From: Chryseosolibacter histidinae
Lineage (GTDB): Bacteria > Bacteroidota > Bacteroidia > Cytophagales > Cyclobacteriaceae
Assembly: GCF_018598225.1 (NCBI RefSeq)
Contig: NZ_JAHESF010000029.1
Coordinates: 26,772 to 90,771, forward strand
Direction of reading: 5' to 3'
DNA length: 64,000 bases
Positions 8,170 to 16,820 of this stretch are shown one piece after another. Made by a program: the position numbers and the translations under genes. Each line of letters begins with the position of its first letter. Position 1 is the first letter of the stretch. The notes below the pieces were generated by a model. It did not search any database, was not told where the DNA came from, and saw only the letters and a program-made list of their open reading frames with translations.

Positions 8170-10542
8170 CTATTCACTCCTCAACGAGTCCACCGGATTG
8201 GCCAGCGCTGCTTTCACTGCCTGAAGACTGACGGTGGCCAGCGCGATCACAAGTGTGCACAAGCCGGCGACCGCAAATACCTGCCAGCCGATGGCGGTAT
8301 GATAGGCAAATCCTTCCAGCCAGAAGCTTGCAAAAATATACGCCAGGGGAGAAGCCACGATCAGGGCGATGACGATCAGTTTTACAAATTCTCCCGACAG
8401 CAAACCGATGATACCAGTAGCGGTGGCACCCAGCACCTTGCGGATGCCGATCTCTTTTGTCCTGGATTCAGCGAGCGCGGTTACCAACCCGAACAATCCG
8501 AGGCAGGCGATGATAATAGCCAGTACGGTGAAGCAGGAGAACAGTTTCTGGAACCTCGCCTCCGTGGCATGGAGCTTCGACATGTATTCATCCTGGAAGG
8601 TGTACTCGAATGGTTTTTCAGGATTATGCTTCGCCCAGATATTTTCGATCTCGCGGAGGGTCTTTCCAAAATTTTGTGCCTGAACTTTCAGGAAAAAAGT
8701 GGCGCCGTTGTTTACTTCGAGAATAAATCCAAAGGGTTTGATCTCTTCATGGAAAGATGTGAAGTGAAAATCTTTCACAACACCCACAATGGTGACATCG
8801 CGTGTTGTGCCGTTCTCGTCATCCCACAGAAGCCGCTGACCGATGAACGGTTCTTCCAGGCCGAATTGCCGGGCCGCTTTTTCATTGATGATGATGGCAG
8901 TGGAATCAGAAGGGAACTGGTTTGAAAAATTCCGGCCTTCTTTCAGCTCCATCTGCAGCGTGGGGATGAATGCGTAGTCTATCCGCATAAAATTCAACGT
9001 GATCCGATTGCCTGCCGTCTTGGGACTCACACCGACGGTTGAATTTTGAGATCCGAAAATGCCGTCAGCGCGGGCGATATTGCTGATGCCGCCTATTTTT
9101 CTCATGTCTTCCACCATGGCTTCGGGGCTGCCCGTGCCTCCACGCACATTGGGCAGCATCAGGATATTTTCCTGGTTAAAGCCCAGTTTTTTCTGACGCA
9201 TAAAATCCAGCTGTGCCGTGATGATCAGTACACCGATAACAAGCGTTGTAGAGACCACGAACTGGAATACCACGAGGGCCCGGCGCAGATTGATACCGCT
9301 TTGTGAGCCGAAGAATCGTCCCCTCAGCACTTTTAAAGGATCGAATGCGGAAAGATAAAATGCCGGGTACAATCCAGCGCATACACCGATGAGCAACGCG
9401 GTAGCCGGAAGTATGATGGTAACGTATTTGCTTTGCGCAGGGAAAGCAGCGAGATCGTGTCCAGTGATTCCCGACGCCACGGGCAGCAGCAACGTAGTGA
9501 TGATCACAGAAAGCCCGAGCGCTGCCAGCACCATCACCATGGATTCGAACAGGAACTGACGAATCAGCAGCGACCGGCGCGCACCAGTCACTTTTCTGAC
9601 GCCCACCTCTTTTGCCCGCTTCGCCGCGTGTGCTGTGACCAGGTTCACATAATTGATGCCCGCGATCAAAACGACAAATACTGCGATAGCGATCAGGATG
9701 TTTACATAAGTGATGTCACTGTTGGTGGAGGGCTCCCACCGAAGATTCGACTTCAGGTGAATGTCTGTAAGGCGCTGAATGTAGTACCGGTTGTTGCTTT
9801 CAGGCTGATGTTTTTTAAAAAGCGTTTTTACATTCTGTTCAAAGTTGCTGGCATCGGTTCCGGGATGCAGGCGCGCATAAGTGTAGAACGTGTACCGGTT
9901 CCAGTCTATGTCGGGGTTTCTGCCGCTCTGAAAAGGTATCAGCACATCGAAGGTAAGGTGTGAATTGTCAGGCACATCTTTCAGCACGCCGGAGACCGTG
10001 TAGTCGGTACCGTTGTTGATGTTGATGCGGATGACTTTGCCGATGGGATCCTCTTCACCAAAATATTTTCTGGCAGTGGTTTCCGTCAGCAATATGGAGT
10101 GAACCCCGTTGAAAGGATTTTCACTGCTTCCGGCTACGAATGGAAAATCGAATACTTTGAAAAAATTGCTGTCCAGGCGCAGCACGTTCAGCTCGTAGAA
10201 TTTTTTGTCCTTGTACTGAAACAGGTTTATCCTGTTCCAGTTCGGAAAGATCCGGGTGACTGCCTTCACTTCCGGCAGTGTTTCGCGAATGGCACGCGCG
10301 AGTGCCGGAGGCGTAGTGGCATCCGGGACCACCGAACCATCATTGTTGACGAAATCTTTGACGATGCGATACACCTCTCCGGGATGATGGTGGAACCGGT
10401 CATAGCTGAACTCTCTTTCCACAAAAAGGGCGATCACCGTAAAACACGATAAGCCCAGGGCCAGTCCGGCGATGTTGATGAATGAAGAAGTTCTGTTCTT
10501 CACAAAACTCCGGAGCACGATCTGAAGATAGTTCTTGAGCAT
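8170..10542 (-). CDS. MacB/FtsX-type ABC transporter permease (paralog 1)
   Basis: This is a 790-residue inner-membrane protein with the duplicated layout of this family. TM1 is at ~22-44, a MacB-like periplasmic core at ~45-275, TM2-4 at ~280-400 (with AKEVGVRKVTGARRSLL on the cytoplasmic side), TM5 at ~422-444, a second periplasmic core at ~445-665, and a final FtsX triplet containing TKEIGIRKVLGAT. It ends NPVDSLRSE, a C-terminal signature shared by its neighbours. Such permeases need a LolD/MacB-type ATPase; none is encoded in the window. Twelve bases separate it from the upstream permease gene, so the three genes 8170-15419 probably form one transcript. The substrate is unknown; antimicrobial or lipid export is possible. 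Confidence 0.9.
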   Translation of the reverse strand: MLKNYLQIVLRSFVKNRTSSFINIAGLALGLSCFTVIALFVEREFSYDRFHHHPGEVYRIVKDFVNNDGSVVPDATTPPALARAIRETLPEVKAVTRIFPNWNRINLFQYKDKKFYELNVLRLDSNFFKVFDFPFVAGSSENPFNGVHSILLTETTARKYFGEEDPIGKVIRININNGTDYTVSGVLKDVPDNSHLTFDVLIPFQSGRNPDIDWNRYTFYTYARLHPGTDASNFEQNVKTLFKKHQPESNNRYYIQRLTDIHLKSNLRWEPSTNSDITYVNILIAIAVFVVLIAGINYVNLVTAHAAKRAKEVGVRKVTGARRSLLIRQFLFESMVMVLAALGLSVIITTLLLPVASGITGHDLAAFPAQSKYVTIILPATALLIGVCAGLYPAFYLSAFDPLKVLRGRFFGSQSGINLRRALVVFQFVVSTTLVIGVLIITAQLDFMRQKKLGFNQENILMLPNVRGGTGSPEAMVEDMRKIGGISNIARADGIFGSQNSTVGVSPKTAGNRITLNFMRIDYAFIPTLQMELKEGRNFSNQFPSDSTAIIINEKAARQFGLEEPFIGQRLLWDDENGTTRDVTIVGVVKDFHFTSFHEEIKPFGFILEVNNGATFFLKVQAQNFGKTLREIENIWAKHNPEKPFEYTFQDEYMSKLHATEARFQKLFSCFTVLAIIIACLGLFGLVTALAESRTKEIGIRKVLGATATGIIGLLSGEFVKLIVIALIVASPLAYIFASFWLEGFAYHTAIGWQVFAVAGLCTLVIALATVSLQAVKAALANPVDSLRSE

Positions 10543-10554
10543 AGGTTTCTTTTT

Positions 10555-12963
10555 TTATTCGTTTCGTAAGGCGTCAACAGGATTGGCCATGGCAGAGGTG
10601 ATAGACCTGATGCTGACCGTAGCCATGGCAACGAGCAGGGCAACGATCCCCGCGGTCATGAACACCTCCGCCCCCAGATCGATGCGGTAGGCGAAATCCT
10701 GGAGCCATTGCTGCATGAAGTAATAGGCCACCGGCACGGCAATGAAACAGGCTACAATGATCAGGGTAAGGAATTCTTTTGAAAGCATGTTCACGATGCT
10801 GGGCACCGAAGCACCGAGAACTTTCCGGATGCCGATCTCTTTGGTACGGCTCTCTACGGAATATGAAACAAGGGCGAACAATCCCAGGCAGGCGATGGAA
10901 AGTGATACGGCCGAAAATACCAGGAAGATCGCGGAGAACCGTTGCTCTGCCCGGTACTGGTCTTCAAGACTGTCTTCTGCAAATTCGTAGTCAGGCACGC
11001 TGTTGGGGAAATATTTTTTCCATGCCCGCATCACCAGCGCCAGGTTTGTGTCCATACTCCCGTTCAGGCGTACGGCGATCCGTGAAAAGCTGCCGTTGAG
11101 CAGGTACAGGCACGTAGGTTCTATTTTTTGCTGGAGGGAGCTGTAATGAAAATCCCTGACCACGCCGATGATCCTGCCCTCGCGGCCGCGGTAGCTGAAG
11201 TATTTTCCGATGGCCTGGTTGGGATCGTCGTAGCCATACGTGCGGGTGGTGGCCTCGTTCACAATAAAACCCATCGCCGAGTCTGCAGCATTCCCTTCAA
11301 TGAAATTGCGTCCGGCCACGAGCTTCATGCCATATACATCGAGGTAATGGTGATCCACGCGAACGCTGTAGACAGTGGCGTTGACCTTTTTACCGGCGGC
11401 ATCTTCTGAGACAGCCACAGCGTTGCCGAGGCCGCCGGCGATCATGGAGTTCGACCTTGCCATGCCCGTCACCAGTGGACTCGCCTGCAGCCCCGCGGCA
11501 AAGGCCTCAAACCCGGACACCACCTGAATGTCTCCATTCGTTTTCAGCACCAGCAAATTGTCCTTGTCGAAGCCCAGGTCTTTTTCGTGCATGAAATGGA
11601 GCTGAAGCTGCACCACCAGGATGCCGGTGATCAGTACAATGGTGATCGCATACTGCACCACAACCAGGCTCTTGCGCAGCCAGACACCCGTTGTGCCGGT
11701 GCGGAACTGACCCTTTAAAATGTTGACCGTCCGGAAAGATGACAGCGCAAGCGAAGGATAGAGACCTGAAAGCAACCCTACACCAGAAGCAATGGCCAGC
11801 AATGCACCCATGGTGGAAGCTGTGTAGAGCGTTGTGATCACCTTGCCCGTCAAATCTTCGAAGAGGGGGCGCGCCAGCTCCATCCACGCGATGGCTACCA
11901 GCAATGAGGCTACCGCCAGCAGCCACGATTCGATGAGATGCTGGGCGATGAGCTGGGCCCTGAAGGCACCCATTACCTTGCGTACGCCCACTTCCTTGAA
12001 CCGGTCGGCGGCATAGGCGGTGGAAAGGTTGATATAATTGATGCAGGCCAGCAGCAACACGATAAGCCCTGTTGTTCCGAAGATCAGCACATAACTCATG
12101 CTGCCGGTAGGACTCAGCTCGTAGCGCAGGCGTGATCTCAGGTGAATGTCTGTAAGCGCCTGCAGAAAATAGGCATAATGAAACTTGTACTGTTTCGTTC
12201 GTAAGCCCATATACTTCTCCAGGAAGGCCGGGAACTTCGCCTCGAGCTGCCGGGCATCAGCGCCAGGCCGGGTGAGCACGTAAGTGTAATAGCTGTTATC
12301 GAACCATCCCTCGTTGGTAAACAGTTGCGGACGAACCGCTGAAAGGGTGCTGAAGGAGAACAGGAAATTATAACTGAAGTGTGCATTGCGGGGCGCATCT
12401 TCAACAATTCCGGTGACCTTGTATGGGGCCCCGCTTCCATTCGGATCGAACAGATAGATCAGCAGTGATTCGCCGAGCGGATCTTTCTGGCCGAAATATT
12501 TGGTGGCCATGCTTTCGGTGAGGATGACGCTGTAAGGTTCCCGTAAGGCGGTGGCTGCATCGCCCCTGAGCAGTTTGAAGCTGAAGATGTTGAAGAAGGA
12601 GGGATCCACTCCCAGGATATCGTCTTCCACGAACTGTTTGTCGCCCACCCTTACAATGGCATCGTTGATATCGATGCGAAGCACGTCTTCCACTTCGGGC
12701 AGATCGTTTTTCATGGCCGGCGCGAGGGGAACGCAGGTCACAGCCTGGTCGAATTGCCCGGACTCGTCTGTGAACGTGGCGCCCACGCGGAAGATCCGTC
12801 CCGCGTTTTTATGGAACCTGTCGTAGCCGAGCTCATCTTTCACCCACAGTGCTATGAGCGTAAAACAGGCAAGCCCTATCGACAGGCCAAGGATATTAAG
12901 AATGGCGTATGACCTGTTCTTGATCAGGTGCCGTACCGCAGAAATAAAAAAGCTTCTGAGCAT
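10555..12963 (-). CDS. MacB/FtsX-type ABC transporter permease (paralog 2)
   Basis: This 802-residue protein has the eight-helix, two-core layout of its neighbours. TM1 is ILNILGLSIGLACFTLIALW, followed by the conserved DELGYDRFH that opens the first periplasmic core. The coupling helices contain FKEVGVRKVMGAFRAQL (mid-protein) and TKEIGIRKVLGASVPSI (near the end), and the C-terminus is NPVDALRNE. It is the middle gene of a tight minus-strand triplet, with a gap of 20 bases upstream and 12 downstream. The second periplasmic core differs strongly from its neighbours, as expected for paralogs with different ligands. It is not an identical duplicate, so the expansion is old. Confidence 0.9.
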   Translation of the reverse strand: MLRSFFISAVRHLIKNRSYAILNILGLSIGLACFTLIALWVKDELGYDRFHKNAGRIFRVGATFTDESGQFDQAVTCVPLAPAMKNDLPEVEDVLRIDINDAIVRVGDKQFVEDDILGVDPSFFNIFSFKLLRGDAATALREPYSVILTESMATKYFGQKDPLGESLLIYLFDPNGSGAPYKVTGIVEDAPRNAHFSYNFLFSFSTLSAVRPQLFTNEGWFDNSYYTYVLTRPGADARQLEAKFPAFLEKYMGLRTKQYKFHYAYFLQALTDIHLRSRLRYELSPTGSMSYVLIFGTTGLIVLLLACINYINLSTAYAADRFKEVGVRKVMGAFRAQLIAQHLIESWLLAVASLLVAIAWMELARPLFEDLTGKVITTLYTASTMGALLAIASGVGLLSGLYPSLALSSFRTVNILKGQFRTGTTGVWLRKSLVVVQYAITIVLITGILVVQLQLHFMHEKDLGFDKDNLLVLKTNGDIQVVSGFEAFAAGLQASPLVTGMARSNSMIAGGLGNAVAVSEDAAGKKVNATVYSVRVDHHYLDVYGMKLVAGRNFIEGNAADSAMGFIVNEATTRTYGYDDPNQAIGKYFSYRGREGRIIGVVRDFHYSSLQQKIEPTCLYLLNGSFSRIAVRLNGSMDTNLALVMRAWKKYFPNSVPDYEFAEDSLEDQYRAEQRFSAIFLVFSAVSLSIACLGLFALVSYSVESRTKEIGIRKVLGASVPSIVNMLSKEFLTLIIVACFIAVPVAYYFMQQWLQDFAYRIDLGAEVFMTAGIVALLVAMATVSIRSITSAMANPVDALRNE

Positions 12964-12983
12964 AGGCCATGGGTTGATGTGTA

Positions 12984-15419
12984 TTATTCATTCCTCAATG
13001 ATCTCACCGGGTTTTCCCAGGCTGCCTTGAAGGATTTGTATCCAACCGTCAGAAAAGCGATGAGCAGCGAAAGCCCACAGGCTACAACGATCGTCACCCA
13101 GCCGATATCGACCCTGTATGCGAACGTCTGAAGCCATTGATCCAGCGCAAGGATGGCGAGCGGCGTAGCCAGCAGAAAGCCCAGCAATACCAGGCGCAGG
13201 TAGCTCGATGAGATCATGGTCACGATCTGGCTCACACTCGCGCCAAGGGCTTTACGGATGCCGATCTCTTTCCGGCGCTGCTCCGTCATAAACGATACCA
13301 GCGAGAACAGTCCCATACAAGCCAGGCAGATAGAGACCACGGTGGCAATGGTGAAGAGCTGCCCGCGTTTGGTATCCTGCCTGTAAAAATTCGCGAGCTT
13401 CTCGTCGAGGAAATTATATTCCATGGGCTCGTCTGGATCGACAAGGTGCAGCGCGCTTTCCATACTTTTCAGTGCAGCCTGCCAGTCGCCGGCTTCCAGT
13501 CGTACGCTGAAATAATCGATGCTGTGAATGGGATTGTTCCTGTAGGCGATCAGTAGTGGGGCGATCTTCTGGTGCAGCGACTGAAAATGAAAGTCTTTTA
13601 CTATGCCGATGATCTTGCCTTTGAAGGGCCGTTCCAGGGGCCGGAAATTGACGGAGTAATTGACTCGCTCAATAGAGACAGGTGCATTCAATGGATCGGC
13701 CAGCCCCAACTGCTTTGCCGCGGTTTCATTGATCAGGAAGGACAAAGAGTCTACGGAATTATTGCTTGAAAAATTCCGTCCGGCAACAAGGGGTACCTCG
13801 TATGTACGAAGGAAATCTTCATCGGCGCCGATAAAATAAAGATCCTGGATAGCTTGTGACTCCGGCGCAGTAAGGCCCACCTGTGGAAGGTTCTTCCATT
13901 CACCGGGTACCCTGGAGGTGACACAAACATTTTTAACAAGAGGAATATTGGCAATTTCATTTTTGATCGTCTCAAAGCCTCTTCTTTGCAGGCCACTATT
14001 GATATCAAGCACCACCAGCTGGGTTTCCCTGAAGCCGAGCTCGGCGTTCCTGACAAAGGCCAACTGTCGCTGTGCGATGAGTGTGGCGAAGATCAGCCCG
14101 ATTGATAATGCGAATTGGAACACGACAAGCCCCTGCCTGAGCGGACTGTTCTTGCTGCCCGCAACAGACGCACCTTTGATCGCCAATGCCGGCTTGAACT
14201 TCGAAAGATAAAATGCCGGATAGCTTCCTGAGAGCACGCCGGTGAGCAAAATGAATATGATGAGTACCACGAGCACGCGCGGCTCCCACAAGAGCTCAGG
14301 GGAGATCTGTTTCCCGACAAATGTGTTGAAAGAGGGAAGCAGCACGTTGATGACGCCGAGCGCCAGGATCAGTGCGGTAAAGCTGATCAGGTTGGATTCG
14401 CAGATGAACTGCCAGATCAGGTTATGCCTGGCGGCACCGGCCACTTTTTTAACACCTACTTCCTTACCACGGGTGATGGAGAGCGACGTAGATAAGTTGA
14501 TGTAGTTGATACAGGCGATGAGCAATATAAAAAGGCCGACGGCGGAAAAAATGTACACGTAGTAGATCTCTCCAGGGGCCGGGTCGAAGCCACCGCGAAT
14601 TCCGGCAGAATTAAAATGAATGTCCTTCAGCGACTGCAGGCCGAATGTTGTTTTGTTGGTCTGTGCGTCGCGGTTTTTGTTAACGCCTGCAGTGACGGAC
14701 TTCGCCAGCGCTTCGGTATTGGTTTCTTCCTTTACCAGGATATATGTACCAAAAGAGTTAGATGTCCAGTCGGCGGCATAATCCTCACGGAACCAGTCCA
14801 TGCCAACAATGCTTGCGAACGAGAATATCACATTGAAGTTAAGGTGTGAGTTGGAGGGAAAGTCTTCGAGTACCGCGGTGACCCTATAAGGTTGCTTATC
14901 TTCTTCAACGTCGATAAGCCTGCCCGCTACATCCGTTCTTCCGAACAGTCGCTCCGCTGTTGAACGGGTAAGCACCAGGGTATGTGATTCACGAAGCGCG
15001 CCTTCGCTTGTGCCATGCAGTACTTTGAAATCGAAAACATCGAAGAAAGACTGATCGCCGGCCGTGAATGCTTCAAGGCTCTTGTTCTGATTCTCCGGGT
15101 TTGTAATAATAAGCCTGCCGAACGAGGCCAGGCGCACTGCGCTTTCGATAGCAGGTAGTTGCTCTTTCAGTGTTGCCACCTCGAAGGGAACACTGGCCAT
15201 TTGTGTTGTAACTCCCTCAGCAGAAGTTTCGGTTTCTGTTACGCGATAGATCCTGGAAGCCTTGCTGTGGAACCGGTCGAAGCTCAGCTCGTCATGCGCG
15301 TAGAGTCCGATGAAGAGCACACAGACAAGACTGAGGGTGAATCCGAATAAGTTGATGCCGGTGTATTGCCTGTGCTTGAGTAAGAACCTTGACGCGATCC
15401 TGATGTTTCTGAGAAGCAT
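12984..15419 (-). CDS. MacB/FtsX-type ABC transporter permease (paralog 3)
   Basis: The protein has 811 residues when started at 15419 (MLLRNIRIASRFLLKH), which aligns with the N-termini of the other paralogs; an in-frame ATG 42 bases upstream adds a non-matching tail. TM1 (GINLFGFTLSLVCVLFIGLY) is followed by HDELSFDRFH, a periplasmic core, the FtsX triplet with GKEVGVKKVAGAARHNL, a second core and a final triplet with RKEIGIRKALGASVSQI. It ends NPVRSLRNE. It is the first gene of the likely three-gene permease operon; its upstream region (15420-16028) should hold the promoter. No ATPase is nearby. Confidence 0.9.
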   Translation of the reverse strand: MLLRNIRIASRFLLKHRQYTGINLFGFTLSLVCVLFIGLYAHDELSFDRFHSKASRIYRVTETETSAEGVTTQMASVPFEVATLKEQLPAIESAVRLASFGRLIITNPENQNKSLEAFTAGDQSFFDVFDFKVLHGTSEGALRESHTLVLTRSTAERLFGRTDVAGRLIDVEEDKQPYRVTAVLEDFPSNSHLNFNVIFSFASIVGMDWFREDYAADWTSNSFGTYILVKEETNTEALAKSVTAGVNKNRDAQTNKTTFGLQSLKDIHFNSAGIRGGFDPAPGEIYYVYIFSAVGLFILLIACINYINLSTSLSITRGKEVGVKKVAGAARHNLIWQFICESNLISFTALILALGVINVLLPSFNTFVGKQISPELLWEPRVLVVLIIFILLTGVLSGSYPAFYLSKFKPALAIKGASVAGSKNSPLRQGLVVFQFALSIGLIFATLIAQRQLAFVRNAELGFRETQLVVLDINSGLQRRGFETIKNEIANIPLVKNVCVTSRVPGEWKNLPQVGLTAPESQAIQDLYFIGADEDFLRTYEVPLVAGRNFSSNNSVDSLSFLINETAAKQLGLADPLNAPVSIERVNYSVNFRPLERPFKGKIIGIVKDFHFQSLHQKIAPLLIAYRNNPIHSIDYFSVRLEAGDWQAALKSMESALHLVDPDEPMEYNFLDEKLANFYRQDTKRGQLFTIATVVSICLACMGLFSLVSFMTEQRRKEIGIRKALGASVSQIVTMISSSYLRLVLLGFLLATPLAILALDQWLQTFAYRVDIGWVTIVVACGLSLLIAFLTVGYKSFKAAWENPVRSLRNE

Positions 15420-16028
15420 GAATAGGTTTGTTTTGAGTGGTAACGGTGAGTGCACAGCCAACTATCAGTCCAAAACAAAAACTGCCTTTCTGCCTTCCAT
15501 GGCGCATTTTTTTGACCCGGTCCTGTGCGTTTGTGATCGAAACTGTTCGTCACCGCACGGTGTCAAAATGTGATGATTTCCTTTTTGGCCCGACATGCCA
15601 AGCGCTCGCTTCGTGGTTAATGTTTAAAGCGTACAGGCTCCCAATGACGTGCTTTCAGGAGGCTCCTACGGGGCCCGAACATGAACCAACTTCGATTCTA
15701 TAAACAGGGAGCTCCATCCGGAGCTGAAACGCATCTTGCTCCGCAGGAGCATCCTGTCTATAGGCTTGGTATGTGGGAAGAAATGCGCCACGTTCGATCA
15801 TGATCAATGCCGCGCATGTTCATGGCGCATTCCGCAGAATCCATGATTTATCATTAATCCTGAAACTCAATTAATCCCGGTTAAATCCGGGCGTTTCTTT
15901 ATGCGTAGGCTAATGGCCAATGAGAATAGGGCACAGTTTTTTGACATCATGAAGGTAGAATTACAGGATCATCAGCAGGCGGACTGCCTTGACGGTGATC
16001 GAAAGCCAGACTTTAAAACATTACTACG
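15420..16028. other. 609-base non-coding divergent region with structured elements
   Basis: No convincing gene is seen on either strand. It separates the permease triplet (leftward) from the acidic-protein gene (rightward) and should contain both promoters, though no good TAnnTTTG element stands out. It contains a REP-like structured element (15698-15763) and a short hairpin CCCGG-TTAAAT-CCGGG at 15876-15891. Confidence 0.6.
15698..15763. repeat. REP-like cloverleaf element
   Basis: Outer arms CTATAAACAGG (15698-15708) and CCTGTCTATAG (15753-15763) pair with one mismatch. They enclose two hairpins: AGCTCC-ATCC-GGAGCT (about 15710-15725) and GCTCC-GCA-GGAGC (about 15738-15750). This compact layout of terminal inverted repeats around two GC-rich stems looks like a small dispersed intergenic element rather than an operator. 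Only one copy lies in the window. Confidence 0.65.
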
Positions 16029-16634
16029 ATGAAAAAGAAAGATAAACCGGCAGACACCACCCAAGACAGGAAACGCAACGATAAGTTGAACAGCGCTGAG
16101 CACGAAAAGGAAAAAAAACTTCCCGGCGATTATCCCCCTGAGGAAGACATCATGAACCGCAGGGATACCGAGCGTGTCGGGTTTGATGGGGAGAACTTTT
16201 CCCGGGCACTGGGTCCTGAAAATATGAACAAGAGAAACGAGCCTGTGGTCACCGGCCGCAATGAGATCTTCGATCCCCCGGCAACCCTGGGAGATGTCGA
16301 TGACCTCGAGCAGTCACCGGCAGGAGAAATGGAGAGACCGGTGCCGAGAGACCTCGGCCTGGATGAAGATGATATGGACCTTGCAACCGGTAACGAGTCT
16401 GACGTTACCCGCGAAGATCTTGAAGCCCTCGGCCCGAAAGACCTGAGCCTCGACATGGGCGACGATGAGGAACTGAAGAACAGGGTCTGGCCCGTAGACA
16501 TGGCGGGGGAAGATCTCGACGTTCCCGGTGCCGAGCTCGACGACCGGAACGAAGCCATTGGCTCTGAAGACGAAGAGAACAATTCATACAGCCTCGGTGG
16601 CGACCGGAACGAAGACAACCTCGAGGGAAAATAG
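16029..16634 (+). CDS. Highly acidic, probably disordered protein of unknown function
   Basis: The 201 residues have no hydrophobic segment and no signal peptide. The first ~45 residues are Lys/Glu-rich (MKKKDKPADTTQDRKRNDK); the rest is dominated by Asp, Glu and Gly with repeated DLxLDxxD-like stretches. The C-terminal stretch AELDDRNEAIGSEDEENNSY with the following SLGGDRNEDNLE looks like a conserved short motif of Bacteroidota proteins of this type (from memory, not searched). The composition suggests a cytoplasmic, heat-stable, ion- or protein-binding chain. It stands alone between permease genes pointing the other way. Confidence 0.75.
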   Translation: MKKKDKPADTTQDRKRNDKLNSAEHEKEKKLPGDYPPEEDIMNRRDTERVGFDGENFSRALGPENMNKRNEPVVTGRNEIFDPPATLGDVDDLEQSPAGEMERPVPRDLGLDEDDMDLATGNESDVTREDLEALGPKDLSLDMGDDEELKNRVWPVDMAGEDLDVPGAELDDRNEAIGSEDEENNSYSLGGDRNEDNLEGK

Positions 16635-16729
16635 CTGCGAGTAACAAGTTACGAGCCGCGAGAAGTTTCGAGACCTGGATGGGAGGCCGAACCTTCTCGA
16701 AACTCATCGCTCGCAACGCGTAGCTCCTT
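16634..16729. repeat. GCGAG/TTTCGAG inverted repeat between convergent genes
   Basis: The left arm (16634-16673) contains GCTGCGAG, GAGCCGCGAG and AGTTTCGAGA. The right arm (16692-16729) contains TTCTCGAAACT, GCTCGCAACGCG and TAGCTCC. A further set of related words, CTCGCAGCTCATAGCTCACA, follows at about 16794-16813 beside the permease stop. It starts at the last base of the acidic-protein stop codon. Confidence 0.6.
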
Positions 16730-16820
16730 ACTTCGTTGTTCCTGCGTAGGTCTGACGAATGATCTTTCCCGGCATTGGTTCAGGAGGCTTCTCGCAGCTC
16801 ATAGCTCACAGCTCGTGACT

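Noticed and set aside
7861..8925. 354-codon plus-strand open frame across the FGE 5' region and the end of a permease gene
   Set aside because: It lies opposite two well-supported minus-strand genes, has no recognisable domain, and its composition is that of a complementary strand.
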